Shown: positions 54,480 through 64,000 of the stretch, one piece after another
How positions within the stretch are numbered: the stretch's first letter is position 1
How the letters are laid out: every line of letters begins with the position of its first letter
Source: Boesenbergia rotunda
Taxonomy: Eukaryota; Streptophyta; Magnoliopsida; Zingiberales; Zingiberaceae
Length of the DNA stretch: 64,000 nt
Direction of reading: 5' to 3'
NCBI GenBank assembly: GCA_024364735.1
Contig: JAGFNQ010007663.1
Coordinates: 32,186-96,185 of the forward strand
Notes under the pieces: generated by a model
Told to the model about the DNA's origin: nothing
Database searches by the model: none
What the model saw: the letters and a program-made list of their open reading frames with translations, nothing else
Program-made: the position numbers and the translations under genes

Positions 54480-54929
54480 ACAACTCCTAAATTTAAAACT
54501 TTAATAGTGTTTTGATGTGCTCCTATACCCATATTTAGGAGCAGTTTAAAACCGCTCCTTAATTTCTAGTATTAATAGCATTTTGAAATCGCTCTTATAT
54601 CCATGATGTATAGAAGCGATTTAAAACCATTCTAACACCTAACGGGTTTTGCAGCGGTTTGAACTGCTCCTAAATTTATAACTACAGAAGCAATCTAAAA
54701 CTGTTGTTATATGTATAATGTGTAGGACCGGTTTTAAACCGTACCTACAAAGTAAAAATAGGAGCGGTTTTATAACTTTTACCAACGATTAAGAAAACCA
54801 CTACTATAAGATATAGGGACGGCAATAAGAGGAGCGGTTTTCAAACCGTTGGTAAAAGTGTAGGAGTGGTTGATAACCGCTCTTGAAAGTTAAAAAAAAC
54901 CACTCCTATATGAGTGTTTTTTTGTAGTG
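54480..54929. repeat. CACTA right subterminal and terminal repeats
   Basis: Repeats of AGGAGCGGTTT and AAACCGCTCCTA in both orientations, ending GAGTGTTTTTTTGTAGTG. Mirrors the left end. Confidence 0.88.
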
Positions 54930-55524
54930 ATTGTACTCGGGAAGGGAAACCCTAGGTTTAGGGTTTGGGCAGTCAGCTGATGCTTGGATCAGTCAACTGA
55001 TAGTTGGCACAGAAAGATCAATCGACTGATCTTCTCCGCAGTCGACTGGTGTCGGTTGGAATTCGAACGTTGGGTTGTAACGTTCGGATTTGGTTGGAAC
55101 CAATCGACTAGTGTTGGCACTAGTCGACTGGTAACAACTAGTTCAGCCACGAACTCTATTTAAGGGAGCTCGATTTGGCTTGCTAGAGTTGATGAAATTG
55201 ACTTTGGTTAAAGGTCAATTAGTAGTCTAAGTACTCAGGTGAGTATTGCGGGTTGTGGCAATTTTTCTCAACCCATAAGGAGCTACACGAGCTAGCCGGA
55301 GGCTTTCTGGGAGTCATCCACCGATGGATTGGGATCGTCCACCTTACGAACGACCGTGGAGTAGGAGTTTTATCTTCGAACCACGTTAATGGTTTTTATT
55401 AGCATTGTTATTATTTATAGTTTATATTTCTGCTTGCGCTTGCTAACACGTGTAGGAAGACAATCGACGCATTAGGGGCAATGGGCTATTCACCCCCCTC
55501 TAGCCGGCACACTGATCCCCAACA
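54930..55524 (+). repeat. Element A 5' LTR, right part
   Basis: After the ATT TSD the LTR continues (GTACTCGGGAAGGGAAACCC) with CAGTCGACTG-like dyads (54970-55135), an R/U5-like stretch and the end GATCCCCAACA. The two LTR pieces total about 975 bp. Confidence 0.9.
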
Positions 55525-55526
55525 AG

Positions 55527-55538
55527 TGGTATCAGAGC
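55527..55538 (+). other. Element A primer-binding site
   Basis: TGGTATCAGAGC two bases after the LTR end. Confidence 0.92.
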
Positions 55539-55590
55539 TGGGGTCACTCGTCTATGGAATAACCACCGGGAGAGCAAAGATCTAGAGGAA

Positions 55591-56473
55591 ATGACGGTCG
55601 AAGAAAGATTAGGAGACGATATCAATGCTCCACCTTCCTACGACCGCGAGAGTTTCGATTATTGGAGGATGCGGACAAAGACTTGGTTTGACATAGATTG
55701 GGATCTCTTGATCGCACTCGAAGAACCATTTGAAGTCTCGAAAGATAGATATTGGGATGAGGAGCAACAAACACAATCGAAGGCAAATGATAAGGTAATT
55801 TCAATTTTACTTAATATTTTACCTAACAATGTGAATAGTCATGTAGGTGAATATAAAAATGCGGATAAACTATAGAGAAAAAGGTTGGCGCTTCATGAAA
55901 ACCCTACACGAGTAGAAGAAGAAGAAGAGCCCAAGGAGATGTGATTAATGGTCTAAGAGGAAGAGAATGACCAATCGGATGAGGAGAGAAGCTCAACATC
56001 CAAAGAGGAGGAGAAAGAAGAAAAAGAATCATTCATCTCCTCAAGTGAAGTGACACAAGAAATTGAGGAACCATCCACTTCATCAAAGGGTGAAGAAGAA
56101 GTCTCCACTTCAAGGATTGAGGGGAAGGAGAGATCATCCTCAATACCGGAGCAAGAAGAAGCTTCCACATCCACCAAAATAAAGTCAAAATACCACATTA
56201 TTTGCTTTGGGTGCAATGAGAAGGGACACTACAAGGACAAGTGTCCATTGGGTAAGAAAAAGGATGTAAACCCTAAATCCAAGTCAATTTCTTTAAAATC
56301 TAATATGGGTTGTAGGAAAAAGAATGAGAAGAAGCACATTAGGTGTTTCACATGTGGTAAGTTAGGACATTACCACACCAAATGCTCAAGGAAAGGAGAA
56401 TTCAAGAAGTTGGAGCATTTGAGGAAATGGGAGAAGAAGAAGAAGAGCTCACATCAAGGGAGAGCTACAAGAG
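55591..56473 (+). pseudogene. Element A mini-Gag, interrupted by gypsy B
   Basis: ATG at 55591 (MTVEERLGDDINAPPSYD). Same layout as the TR1 mini-Gag: N-terminal half of the capsid region (SFDYWRMRTKTWF), an internal TAG near 55873, a Glu/Ser-rich acidic stretch, two zinc knuckles (CFGCNEKGHYKDKC, CFTCGKLGHYHTKC) and a basic stretch. Some residues are lost around KDRYWDEEQQ relative to TR1. The reading ends at GRATRV where gypsy B begins. Confidence 0.9.
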
Positions 56474-57637
56474 TGATAAGATCGCCGCAATCGGTTTGCC
56501 TTGATATTCAGTTGAGGAAGGATATTGACGCCACACTCAAGAAAGATAAGAAGGTGAGTGATAAGTCATGGGTGTTTTGATCGCCACAAGTTGTCTTGAT
56601 AAGACCAGATTTAGTTCTTTGCCTAAGAACTCTAAGGAAGCTCTCATAATAGAGAAAACTCAGATTTTATTCCAACCAAAAACCCTCTTAGCCATACAAG
56701 AGTTTTCTTATATATAGACTTAGTGGAGGTTGAAACATTAACCTCTACTACACTTCCCACTAAGCACTAATTATGCTCCATTATCATGCATGCATGAATG
56801 CATGGGCATTTATTTTCCCTAATTGACCACTAATTCCCAATACTAGCTTAGGAACTTTCATAAAGGCATTAAAACCCACCAAATGACATTGAAAGTCACT
56901 CTAGAAAAATCTCCCAAAAATACATACGAAAATGGTCCTCATGTTGGCTCAATGCCACTTTCAAGTTAAAGGAATGTGATTCATTTAGTTGTAGCCTCCA
57001 TTGTGCATTGATCCTCCTTTTCCTTGAACTCCATTATTAAACCCTCCAAGGCTTGCTTCATAATTTTAGTCTTGGACATTGTCTTGGGTCCTCCAATTCT
57101 CTTCAATGCCTCTTCATCCTCGGCTTTGTCTTGTAAGCTTCTAACCCATCCTTGGCTTTCATCATTCCCTCCTTCTTTAGGTGAATTCATCCTCAAATCT
57201 AGGTCCTCATCACCTACATCAATAGGACGCAAATCGGCCACATTAAACGTTGCACTAGCATCATACTCACCGGGCAAGTCAATCTTGTAAGCATTGTCAT
57301 TAATTCTTTCCAATACTAGGAAGGACCCATCTCCTCGTGGTTGAAGCTTTGATTTCCTTTGGGCAGGAAACCTTTCCTTCCTCATATGAACCCACACCCT
57401 ATCACCGGGTTCAAGGACAATTCTTTTTCTCCCTTTATTGGCACTATTTGCATATTGCTCCATTTTCTTCTCAATTTGAGCTTTAACTTGCTCATGAAGC
57501 TTCTTCACATATTCTGCCTTTGTTTTGTCATCCTTATGAACTAAGGAAGAAGTGTTAGGTAAAGGAAGCAAATCAAGAGGCGTTAGCGGATTGAACCCAT
57601 AAACAATCTCAAAAGAAGAAAATTGAGTAGTAGAATG
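56474..57637 (-). mobile_element. Element B: Ty3/gypsy fragment, minus strand
   Basis: Starts TGATAAGATCGCC inside the A gag; the first about 480 bp look like the 3' LTR region (left boundary clear, right boundary not), followed by the minus-strand pol C-terminus (56981-57637). It is cut at 57638 by element C, so most of the element lies beyond the window. Clade not assigned. Confidence 0.75.
56981..57637 (-). pseudogene. Element B integrase C-terminal part
   Basis: Minus-strand reading HSTTQFSSFEIVYGFNPLTP, LDLLPLPN, AEYVKKLHEQVKAQIEKK, GDRVWVHMRKERFPAQRKS, DGSFLVLERINDNAYKIDLP, FNVADLRPIDVG: the C-terminal integrase region of plant Ty3/gypsy elements. The frame is open throughout to the stop at 56981. 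No chromodomain is evident. The open frame can be extended to 57697, but the extra N-terminal residues are element C LTR sequence. Confidence 0.9.
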
Positions 57638-58832
57638 TGTTGGGGCAATCGACCCAAGTGTGATCGGGTAGATAATGGGTTTTGATGTGTGTGTCAATAT
57701 GATTAAGTTAGGGTTTCATGTTGATCTAATATGTGTATGTGAGTGTGCAGGTTTGCAGGATACACATAGACTTAGTTGGACGTCTTCGGGTCCGGTGAAG
57801 GATGGTGTGTGGAGACAAGCCGTGGGCTTGTGTGCATCCGAGGGACCGTGGACAAAGCAGGGATGATGAGCCAAGAGAAGTGGACTTCGAGGCATACGTG
57901 AAGGATGACATGGGAGACAAGTTGTGGGCTTGCGTGCATCCGAGGGACGAGAGCCAAAGTTGAAGAGGGCTTGGAGGCGACAGGTCGAGGCTGCTGGAGC
58001 AGGGACGATGAGCCGAGGAAATCGGACTTCGAGACATACGTGAAGGATGGCATGGGGGAATAAGCCACGGGCTTGCATGCATCCAAGGGGCGAGAGACAA
58101 AGTGGAAGAGAGCTTGAAGGCAACAGATTGAGGCTGCTGAATGAAGAGTCAACTGAGTCGTGAGGATTCGAGTGCTGAGAGAACTATACTCAGGAAGGGA
58201 AATCCTAGGGTTCGAGTGATGAGAGAATTGTACTTGGGAAGGGAAACCCTAGGTGGCAGTCAACTGATGCTTGATCAGTCGACTGAGGTAGAGCACAGAG
58301 AGATTAGTCGACTGGTAGAGGATCAGTCGACTGATGCAGTCGACTGGGAAGTCGACTGGTGTCAACCATAATGTGAATCGTCAGGCTGTGACATTTGAAT
58401 TCACGAAGACCAGTCGACTGCCCCAGGACCAGTCGACTGGTAACGGTCAGAACAGCATCGAGCACTATTTAAGAGGGCTCATTTTTTACTGTTCTTCTTT
58501 GGCGAAACAAACTTGGTTAGAGCCTGTTAGTAGCCTACAAGTGCTCAGGTCGTGTCAAAGGGTTGTGGTGAGGTTTCTACACCCACAAGGAGCGACAAGA
58601 GCTAGCCGGAGGTGTTTCGGGGAATCATCCATCGAAGGATCGGGATCGCCCACCTTATGGACAGCCGTGGAGTACGAGTTACATCTCCGAACCACGTAAA
58701 TCGATGTGTCTTTCTTAGTTGTTAGTTTTAGTTTTTGTTATTTCGCTTGCGCACTAACAACTTGTAGGGAAAAAATCGAAAAGTAGCTATTCACCCCCCC
58801 CCTCCCTCTAGCTAAACGGAAAGGTCCTAACA
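57638..58832 (+). repeat. Element C 5' LTR with internal tandem duplication
   Basis: 1,195 bp, TGTTGGGGCAATCGACCC to GGTCCTAACA. It is longer than the TR1 LTR largely because a unit of about 145 bp (AGCAGGGATGATGAGCC... to ...GAGGCTGCTG) is tandemly repeated at about 57855-58139. CAGTCGACTG dyads lie at 58255-58442. Minus-strand ORFs here are artefacts of the repeat. Confidence 0.9.
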
Positions 58833-58835
58833 AGA

Positions 58836-58847
58836 GGTATCAGAGCA
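58836..58847 (+). other. Element C primer-binding site, one mismatch
   Basis: AGGTATCAGAGC in place of TGGTATCAGAGC, so the first base pair with tRNA-iMet is lost. Confidence 0.8.
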
Positions 58848-58898
58848 AGGTTCGCTCATCTACGGACTAACCGCCGAGAGAGCAAAAAGCTAGAGGAA

Positions 58899-60495
58899 AA
58901 GGCGATTGAAGAAAGATTGGGGGATGATATCAATGTTCCTCCTCCTTACGATCACGAGAATTTTGACTATTGGAGGATGCGGACAAAGACTTGATTTGGC
59001 ATGGATTGGGATTGCATGATTGCACTAGAAAAGCCATTCGAAGTTTCAAGAGATAAACATGGGAAAAAGCTCCGACCACGGTATTGGAATAAGGAGTAAC
59101 AAACCCAATCAAAGGCAAACGAGAAGGTAATTTCAATACTACTCAATATTTTGCCTAATGATGTAATGAGTGGTGTAAGTGAGTATAAGAATGCACACGA
59201 ATTATGGAGCAAGATGGTAGCACTTCATGAAAATCCTACACAAGCTCAATTAGTGGAAGAGCCCAAGGAAAGGACCTCAATGGTCCAAGAAGAGGAGAAT
59301 GATCAATCGGATAAAGAAAGAAGCTCAACATCCGAAGCGGAGGAGAAAGAAGAAAGAGATTCATCCATCTCATCAAGTGAAGTGACACAAGAAAGAGAAT
59401 CATCCACTTCATCAAAGGGAGAAGAGGAGGTCTCCACTTCAAGGATTAAGGGGGAGGAGAGATCATCTTCGATACCGGAGCAAGAAGAAGCATCTGCCTC
59501 CACTAAAGCAAAGTCTAAAGACCATATTATTTGCTTCGGGTGCAACAAGAAGGGACATTACAAGGACAAGTGTCCATTAGGTAAAAAGGAGGTAACCCCT
59601 AAACCCAAGTCAATTTATTTAAAATCTAACATGGGTTGTAGGGAAAAGAAGGAGAAAAAGCACATTAGGTGTTACACGTGTGGTGAGCTAGGACACTACC
59701 ACACCAAATGCTCAAGGAAAGGAGAGTTCAAGAAATTGGGGCATTTGAGGAAGTGGGAGAAGAAGGAAAGGAAGGAGAGCTCATATCAAGGGGGAGCTAC
59801 AAGGGTAAGGGAGGTAATCCCTAACTTTAAGCGTTTTTCAAACTCCTCCATGAATGTTAGAAGTAATGAGAATTATTTGTCTATGCGTAATTTTGATTTT
59901 AGATATCGTGATAAAAATAGGGTTAATATTGCCTATCAAAACCCTAAGAAATCTATGTGTCATGATAAACCTAGGATTTTTAGACCTAAGGATCAAAGCA
60001 TCAACCCAAAGAAAGGGAGACACATGCCTAGACAAATGGGTGGATCTAGAAATGTCCAAAATGGACATGGTGATGCTAAGGTTAAGAGCCTAGAAAGGGA
60101 AAATCAAGTCTTAAGGGTAAGGCTTAATAAATTAGAGAAAACCCTAGATAGATTCACTAGTGGATCTAAGGGTTTAGGCATGGTGTCGGGTAGTCAAAAC
60201 CCCGACAATGATAGACCGGGTCTAGGATAACAATCTATTAGATCAAATACTATGGAAAAGTCATACGCAAGAATGCCATATGACTATAGCAAGGGGAAGG
60301 CCAAAAATGGCAAGGGGAAGCCAATTTAAAGGAAAGAAGAAGAATTTAACCAAGGACAAGGTGTATAGAGTTAAGGAAGTTAGGGGTGTAGGTCAAGAAG
60401 TACCGGAGGTACACATGTGTGGCCTTGCCATTATAGATAAGTCACCTAGGGAGGTGACTAAGGCTAAGAGCTCAAAGGGGAACTCTAGGAGTTAA
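58899..60495 (+). pseudogene. Element C mini-Gag
   Basis: The start codon aligned with the ATG of element A is AAG (58899-58901). Stops near 58993 (TGA) and 59098 (TAA) break the N-terminal half. From 59151 the frame is open: NAHELWSKMVALHENPTQ, an acidic Ser/Glu stretch, two zinc knuckles (CFGCNKKGHYKDKC, CYTCGELGHYHTKC), a coiled-coil-like region (LERENQVLRVRLNKLEKTLD), and PGLG before a TAA at 60228-60230. A shifted frame carries the Lys-rich tail to 60495. Same architecture as TR1. Confidence 0.9.
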
Positions 60496-61124
60496 GTTGG
60501 GATTCATGGTCAATGGATCTCAAGAGGGTTTCTCCAAAAGGTCTAGATAAATTGTGAAATGTGCCAAAGGATTTAGAGACAAATTTGGATCTTAATCCTA
60601 GGGATTTGGCACATTGAAAGTAAGGTATCATGTAAAAATATGACAATGGAGTCATAATGCATATAAATTAGTTTTCAATGTATAGATGTCATACAAATCA
60701 ATGCTAGGGAGGCATTGTGGATGAGGATGGGAAGATATATCCAGGAGAGATCAAAACTAGAACTTTAGGTCCAGGTTCAATTGAATCATTTAGATAGTTT
60801 TGAGTTTTATGTCAATCATGGGATTGGTAATAGATACATGGGTAAATGTATTTTTCTCAAGTAGACACGGGTACCACAAACCTCTCCACAAAATTTGGAA
60901 ATTTTTAGGGGTTTGTAGAATTTCTGGTGCATTTCTAAAGTTGGGTCAAAAATACTGAAATATAGGGTAGCAGTCGACTGATGCAGAGGCAGTCGACTGA
61001 TCCAGTTCGAATTAGAGACTAGGATATTCAATACAGCAGTCGACTGGTTCCCCATCAGTCGACTGATCTTTCTGTTTAGCTTATCAGTCAACTGGCCTTG
61101 GAGCAATCGACTGATGCAGGGAAT
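60496..61124 (+). other. Element C non-coding module with CAGTCGACTG dyads
   Basis: Matches the TR1 internal modules (TTTTTCTCAAGTAG, CTCTCCACAAAATTTGG) and carries four dyad words between 60970 and 61115. Similarity to TR1 ends near 61120. Confidence 0.75.
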
Positions 61125-61134
61125 CTTTTAAAAG
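61125..61134 (+). promoter_or_regulatory. Possible TATA box of an internal gene
   Basis: CTTTTAAAAG lies about 30 bp before a plant-like leader (CCTAGGGTTTCAACGCCGCC, then a CT-rich stretch). The position fits an internal Pol II promoter, but the motif is weak and a 17-G run (61144-61160) sits between. Confidence 0.25.
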
Positions 61135-61333
61135 AACGGTCGCGGGGGGGGGGGGGGGGGCGAACCTAGGGTTTCAACGCCGCCCCTTGCGATTCCTCTT
61201 CTCCCTCGACCTCTTCAATTGTTCTAAGCCTTCCCAAGGTCCTAAAATCATGTTTCTTGCCTTCCTTCATCTTAGATCCAAGTCTAGGGCAAGAAAAATA
61301 TCCTTTTTGAGTCAACCTTAATCATTTGCCATC

Positions 61334-61791
61334 ATGCAACAACCAGAGAAATGGTAATGAATCATTTGCTTTATTTTTCTCATTTGGTTTATGATTCATG
61401 ACTAACTCTTCATTTTGTGCATGTTTACTTTATTTCCCCTTCTTGATTGGGTCATTGTTGGTACATGCATATGGGAGTTGCATTTAGGGCTAGGGCAAAG
61501 AGAAGGGCTAGTGAGGGATCATCCCAACAACAGTCCCTAGATCCTGAGGCACCTCAGTTCCGTTCCGAGGCTTGCCGACAGATATTTAACAATGCTGACT
61601 TCATTTTGATGAACTGTAGATATCTCAATCAAACATATTTCCAGGAGATCACTCCTTATATTATTGAGATAATCACGTATTTTGGGTTAGAAAAACTAGT
61701 ATATTGTCAGCGTTATGTCAATTTTGACCTATGTAAGGAGTTTTATGTCAATCATACATGTAGTAGTCCCGATAATGGGACTGTTGGGACC
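61334..61791 (+). pseudogene. Gene-like spliced ORF downstream of gag in element C, truncated by X4
   Basis: Predicted exon 1 at 61334-61353 (MQQPEK plus two bases), intron 61354-61487 (GTAATG to TTTAG, 134 bp), exon 2 from 61488, which reads WARAKRRASEG, then SSQQQSLDPEAPQFRSEACR, FNNADFILMNCRYL, EIITYFGLEKLVYC and LCKEFYVNH. The frame is open until X4 inserts at 61792. The FRSE...GLEKLV...EFYVN pattern recalls the 'putative plant transposon protein' domain found in some plant TE ORFs, by memory only. The intron is inferred from splice consensus and frame; an unspliced ATG at 61447 is the alternative. Function unknown. Confidence 0.5.
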
Positions 61792-64000
61792 GGGTGCATG
61801 TCGACAAGGATACGAGTTCGTAAAATTTAAAATTTTTACGTGCAGCGGAAGAATTTGCATAAAATAATTTCATAAATTATTTTAACTTCGTATCTATCAT
61901 GCAACCTTATAGTGTATCGACATAATCATAAAATAAAAGTTTGCGAAAAAGTAAACTAATTTACTTTTGTACCTTGCGTAACTCGAAGAAAGGGACGAGA
62001 TCCAACCGTAGCGTCCCTTGGAAGCTTCGCCTCTATTCGCGTCCACGCCGAGTTCTCTTCGGGATGACTTCGCAAAGTCACGAGTTTTGTGCCGACGAGA
62101 ACTACTAGATTCTCGGAAGGCACAACTAGATGAACAAGAGAGGAAAGGTAGGAAACTAACCAACAAGAAGTAACGGAATCGAATTCCGAGAGGAGAGGAG
62201 TCGCTATCCGCTTCTTCTTCTTCTTGTTCGGGTTCTTCTTCTTCTAGTGGCTCACGGCAACACCTCCTTGGTGTTATGATTGGGCGCCGGCCCTAGAGGA
62301 ACTAGGGTGTGCCGGCCCTAGAGAGCTAGGGTGCGCCGGCCCTAAGGAAAGAAGAAGAGAAGGAGGAGAGAAGAGAAGAGAGAGAGGGAGAGAATAATTA
62401 ATCTCTTAATTACTCGATTGGAATTAAGGGCTAGCCTTTGGTTCCTTTATATAGTAGCAACTCCTTTACTAAGTCTCCCTCTAAACCGAATTAACGGAAT
62501 TAACGGAATTAGTTATAAGAAATTTATCTTATAAATTTTCTTATTGCTTATTCCGTTTAAGCCTAGTCTTATTATAAACAATTTATAATAAAACAAATTA
62601 GTTATCATAAGAGATTTATCCTATAAATTCTCTTATGAATTTTATTATAACTAACTTTATAATAAAACTAATTAATTATCATAAGAAATTTATCCTATAA
62701 ATTCTTATGAATTATTCCGTTTAAACCAAGTCTTTATTATAAACTAATTTATAATAAAACTAACTTTTCTTCTCTTTAAATTATGGAATAAATTTTTATA
62801 AGAAATTTATAAACTTTCTTATTATGGAATAATCAATTCATAATTGATTTTATAAAATTAAAATAAACCAATTCATGGATTATTTTAATCTTCCATAAAA
62901 AGAATAAATTTCTATAAATTTATTTATATAAATTTCTTTATACAAATTTATTTATCCATAATTTATAAAATAAATCACACTTGATTTATTTTATTAATTA
63001 AACCAAAATTAATTGGTTTTTCTCCTCTTTATTGGCCGGCCACCAAAGGGGGGTTTGGCACCCTCTTTGGCCGGCCAAACCAACCCGGACCGCCGCGAAT
63101 TAAACTCATTTAATTCGCCCAAAAAGCCTTCAAAAGACTTAGCCATTTTTATCTTCCATTGCGCCTCTGACTAACTCAGATTCGACTTATTTCTCTTGAT
63201 CGGAAAATCCAATTTTCAACTCGTTTTAAATCCCTCAGATTACTCGTAGTGCGTGTGACTAAATAGGCTTTCGATTTATGTTGGCCGTCTATAATTCACT
63301 AATTATAGAACGATCATGAGTGACACCTAGTAGTACATCATGATCCCCAATTAATCGAAAGATCAACGGTTTGACCTCAGAAGAAATTATTCTGAAACCC
63401 TTCAGCAGCTCTAATGAATCGTGCCCCATTCCCTTCACCACCTTATACCCACTTGGTTCAGGACACGGTCAATGGTGTCAGTCCCCACTAGGCTGACTAC
63501 GTCACACCTAGCCCAAGTAATGTCTTACTCGTCCTTTGGATTTCTAATTACTCTCATGTATTTTAGAGACTCTCACTCTAAACATGATATGCTCTGGCCA
63601 GAGGCTTTGAGTAACAATCCGACGATAGGCCTGGGTATACATCTCCTCGCAAGGAGTGGTGAATCCTTTGTAGGCTGTTCAAACATCTTCGGGCACTTCG
63701 GCTTATACCCGATCATCCTGGGTCCACACCTCCTTGGAGATGCTTGCTTAAGATGTCAAAGTATAAGTCTCCATGACCAAGATGACTTGAACACCGCAAG
63801 TCAAAGGAACATCGCACTTAAGCCGCAGTAAGATCTTCATTGACATATCTACATGTAGATTCCCATATGAAGTCTTACAGCTAGTCACTCCAATGAACTA
63901 GTTCCCTTAACTAGCATCCATGTTTATCTCCGGACATCCCAATGTCACCAGCCAGTGAGAATCAGCTGATTAGAGAATAACCCATGCTAGTCTCAACAGA
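61792..64000 (-). mobile_element. X4: family X LTR, minus orientation, running off the window
   Basis: TGTTGGGACCGGGTGCATG onward, reverse complement of X1, collinear to the window end; about 80 bp should remain outside. Putative TSD GGGAC at 61787-61791. A CTT repeat (about 62204-62240) and AT-rich stretch as in the other copies. No coding sequence. Whether it is a solo LTR or the left LTR of a full element cannot be told here. Confidence 0.88.

Larger units (their letters stand above)
36539..54929 (+). mobile_element. CACTA (En/Spm) DNA transposon, 18.4 kb with nested passengers
   Basis: Left end CACTACGAAAAAA, right end TTTTTTTGTAGTG, 3 bp TSD ATT (36536-36538 and 54930-54932); removing it restores the LTR of element A (GAGAGAATT-GTACTCGGG as in element C). 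Subterminal repeats with a GGAGCGGTTT core lie at both ends. Two transposase genes are present: a TNPD-type in three pieces (38834-41097, 45658-46237, 50647-51393) and a Ptta/En/Spm-type (52470-54298). Passengers are a Tourist-like MITE, a SIRE-type solo LTR with X2 inside, X3 with a gypsy solo LTR inside, and a 670 bp solo LTR. The net element is about 8.3 kb, a normal size for an autonomous CACTA. Confidence 0.95.
57638..61791 (+). mobile_element. Element C: third gag-only family member, 3' end displaced by X4
   Basis: 5' LTR 57638-58832, PBS-like site, degenerate mini-Gag, non-coding module with dyads, then a gene-like unit (61125-61791) not found in TR1. It inserted in gypsy B (putative TSD GAATG at 57633-57637). 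No PPT or 3' LTR is seen before X4 starts at 61792. Confidence 0.88.

Noticed and set aside
57638..57697. N-terminal extension of the element B integrase ORF
   Set aside because: The frame crosses the insertion boundary; these residues come from the LTR of element C.

Overview
This window is intergenic DNA from a flowering plant and is almost entirely transposable elements (TEs). The evidence is the large number of Ty1/copia and Ty3/gypsy LTR retrotransposons, a CACTA (En/Spm) DNA transposon with spliced genes, a Tourist-like MITE, and tRNA-iMet-type primer-binding sites (TGGTATCAGAGC) beside every intact LTR. The TE load suggests a large monocot-like genome, but the species cannot be read from the sequence. 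I found no host protein gene, tRNA, rRNA or CRISPR array.

Left block (1-32940), a deep nest. The outermost layer is a decayed TNT1/Tork-like copia (1-482, resuming 9823-11392). A solo LTR (483-9817, TSD AAGTT) split its integrase, and that LTR later received a complete gag-only retrotransposon 'TR1' (1157-6710, TSD CAGCT) and a 2.3 kb solo LTR 'X1' (7048-9316, TSD TCTTT). The same copia was hit again in its RT by a SIRE-like copia 'D' (from 11393). D was hit by LTR 'F' (from 14258), F by a near-complete minus-strand SIRE-like copia 'E' (14797-26083), and E's 5' LTR by solo LTR 'H' (23896-25254, TSD GAAAC) and by a chromovirus-type gypsy 'G' (26084 onward). G runs into a single N at 32940, probably a contig join.

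Middle (32941-36155): a truncated LTR, about 0.8 kb of featureless AT-rich DNA, and solo LTR 'J' (34287-35965, TSD TTCCA).

Right block (36156-64000): a second gag-only element 'A' (LTR starts 36156) whose LTR was split by an 18.4 kb CACTA transposon (36539-54929, TSD ATT). Without its own passengers (a SIRE-type solo LTR carrying X2, X3 carrying a gypsy solo LTR, a 670 bp solo LTR and a 472 bp MITE) the CACTA is about 8.3 kb. It keeps a TNPD-type transposase (tnp2, DUF4218, DUF4216) and a Ptta/En/Spm-type second gene, both broken. A's gag is cut by gypsy 'B' (56474), B by a third gag-only element 'C' (57638), and C by X4 (61792, running off the window).

Most notable system: the gag-only family (TR1, A, C). 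Its members keep a derived mini-Gag (half a capsid region, two zinc knuckles, a C-terminal coiled coil) and no protease, integrase or RT. Their PPT and PBS match the SIRE-like D/E family, which is the likely supplier of enzymes. C also has a gene-like unit downstream of gag with a predicted intron. Across the window each LTR family carries its own private array of short inverted repeats (CAGTCGACTG, GATCGGTC/GACCGATC or GGCGCC words), and these arrays differ between the two LTRs of a single element.
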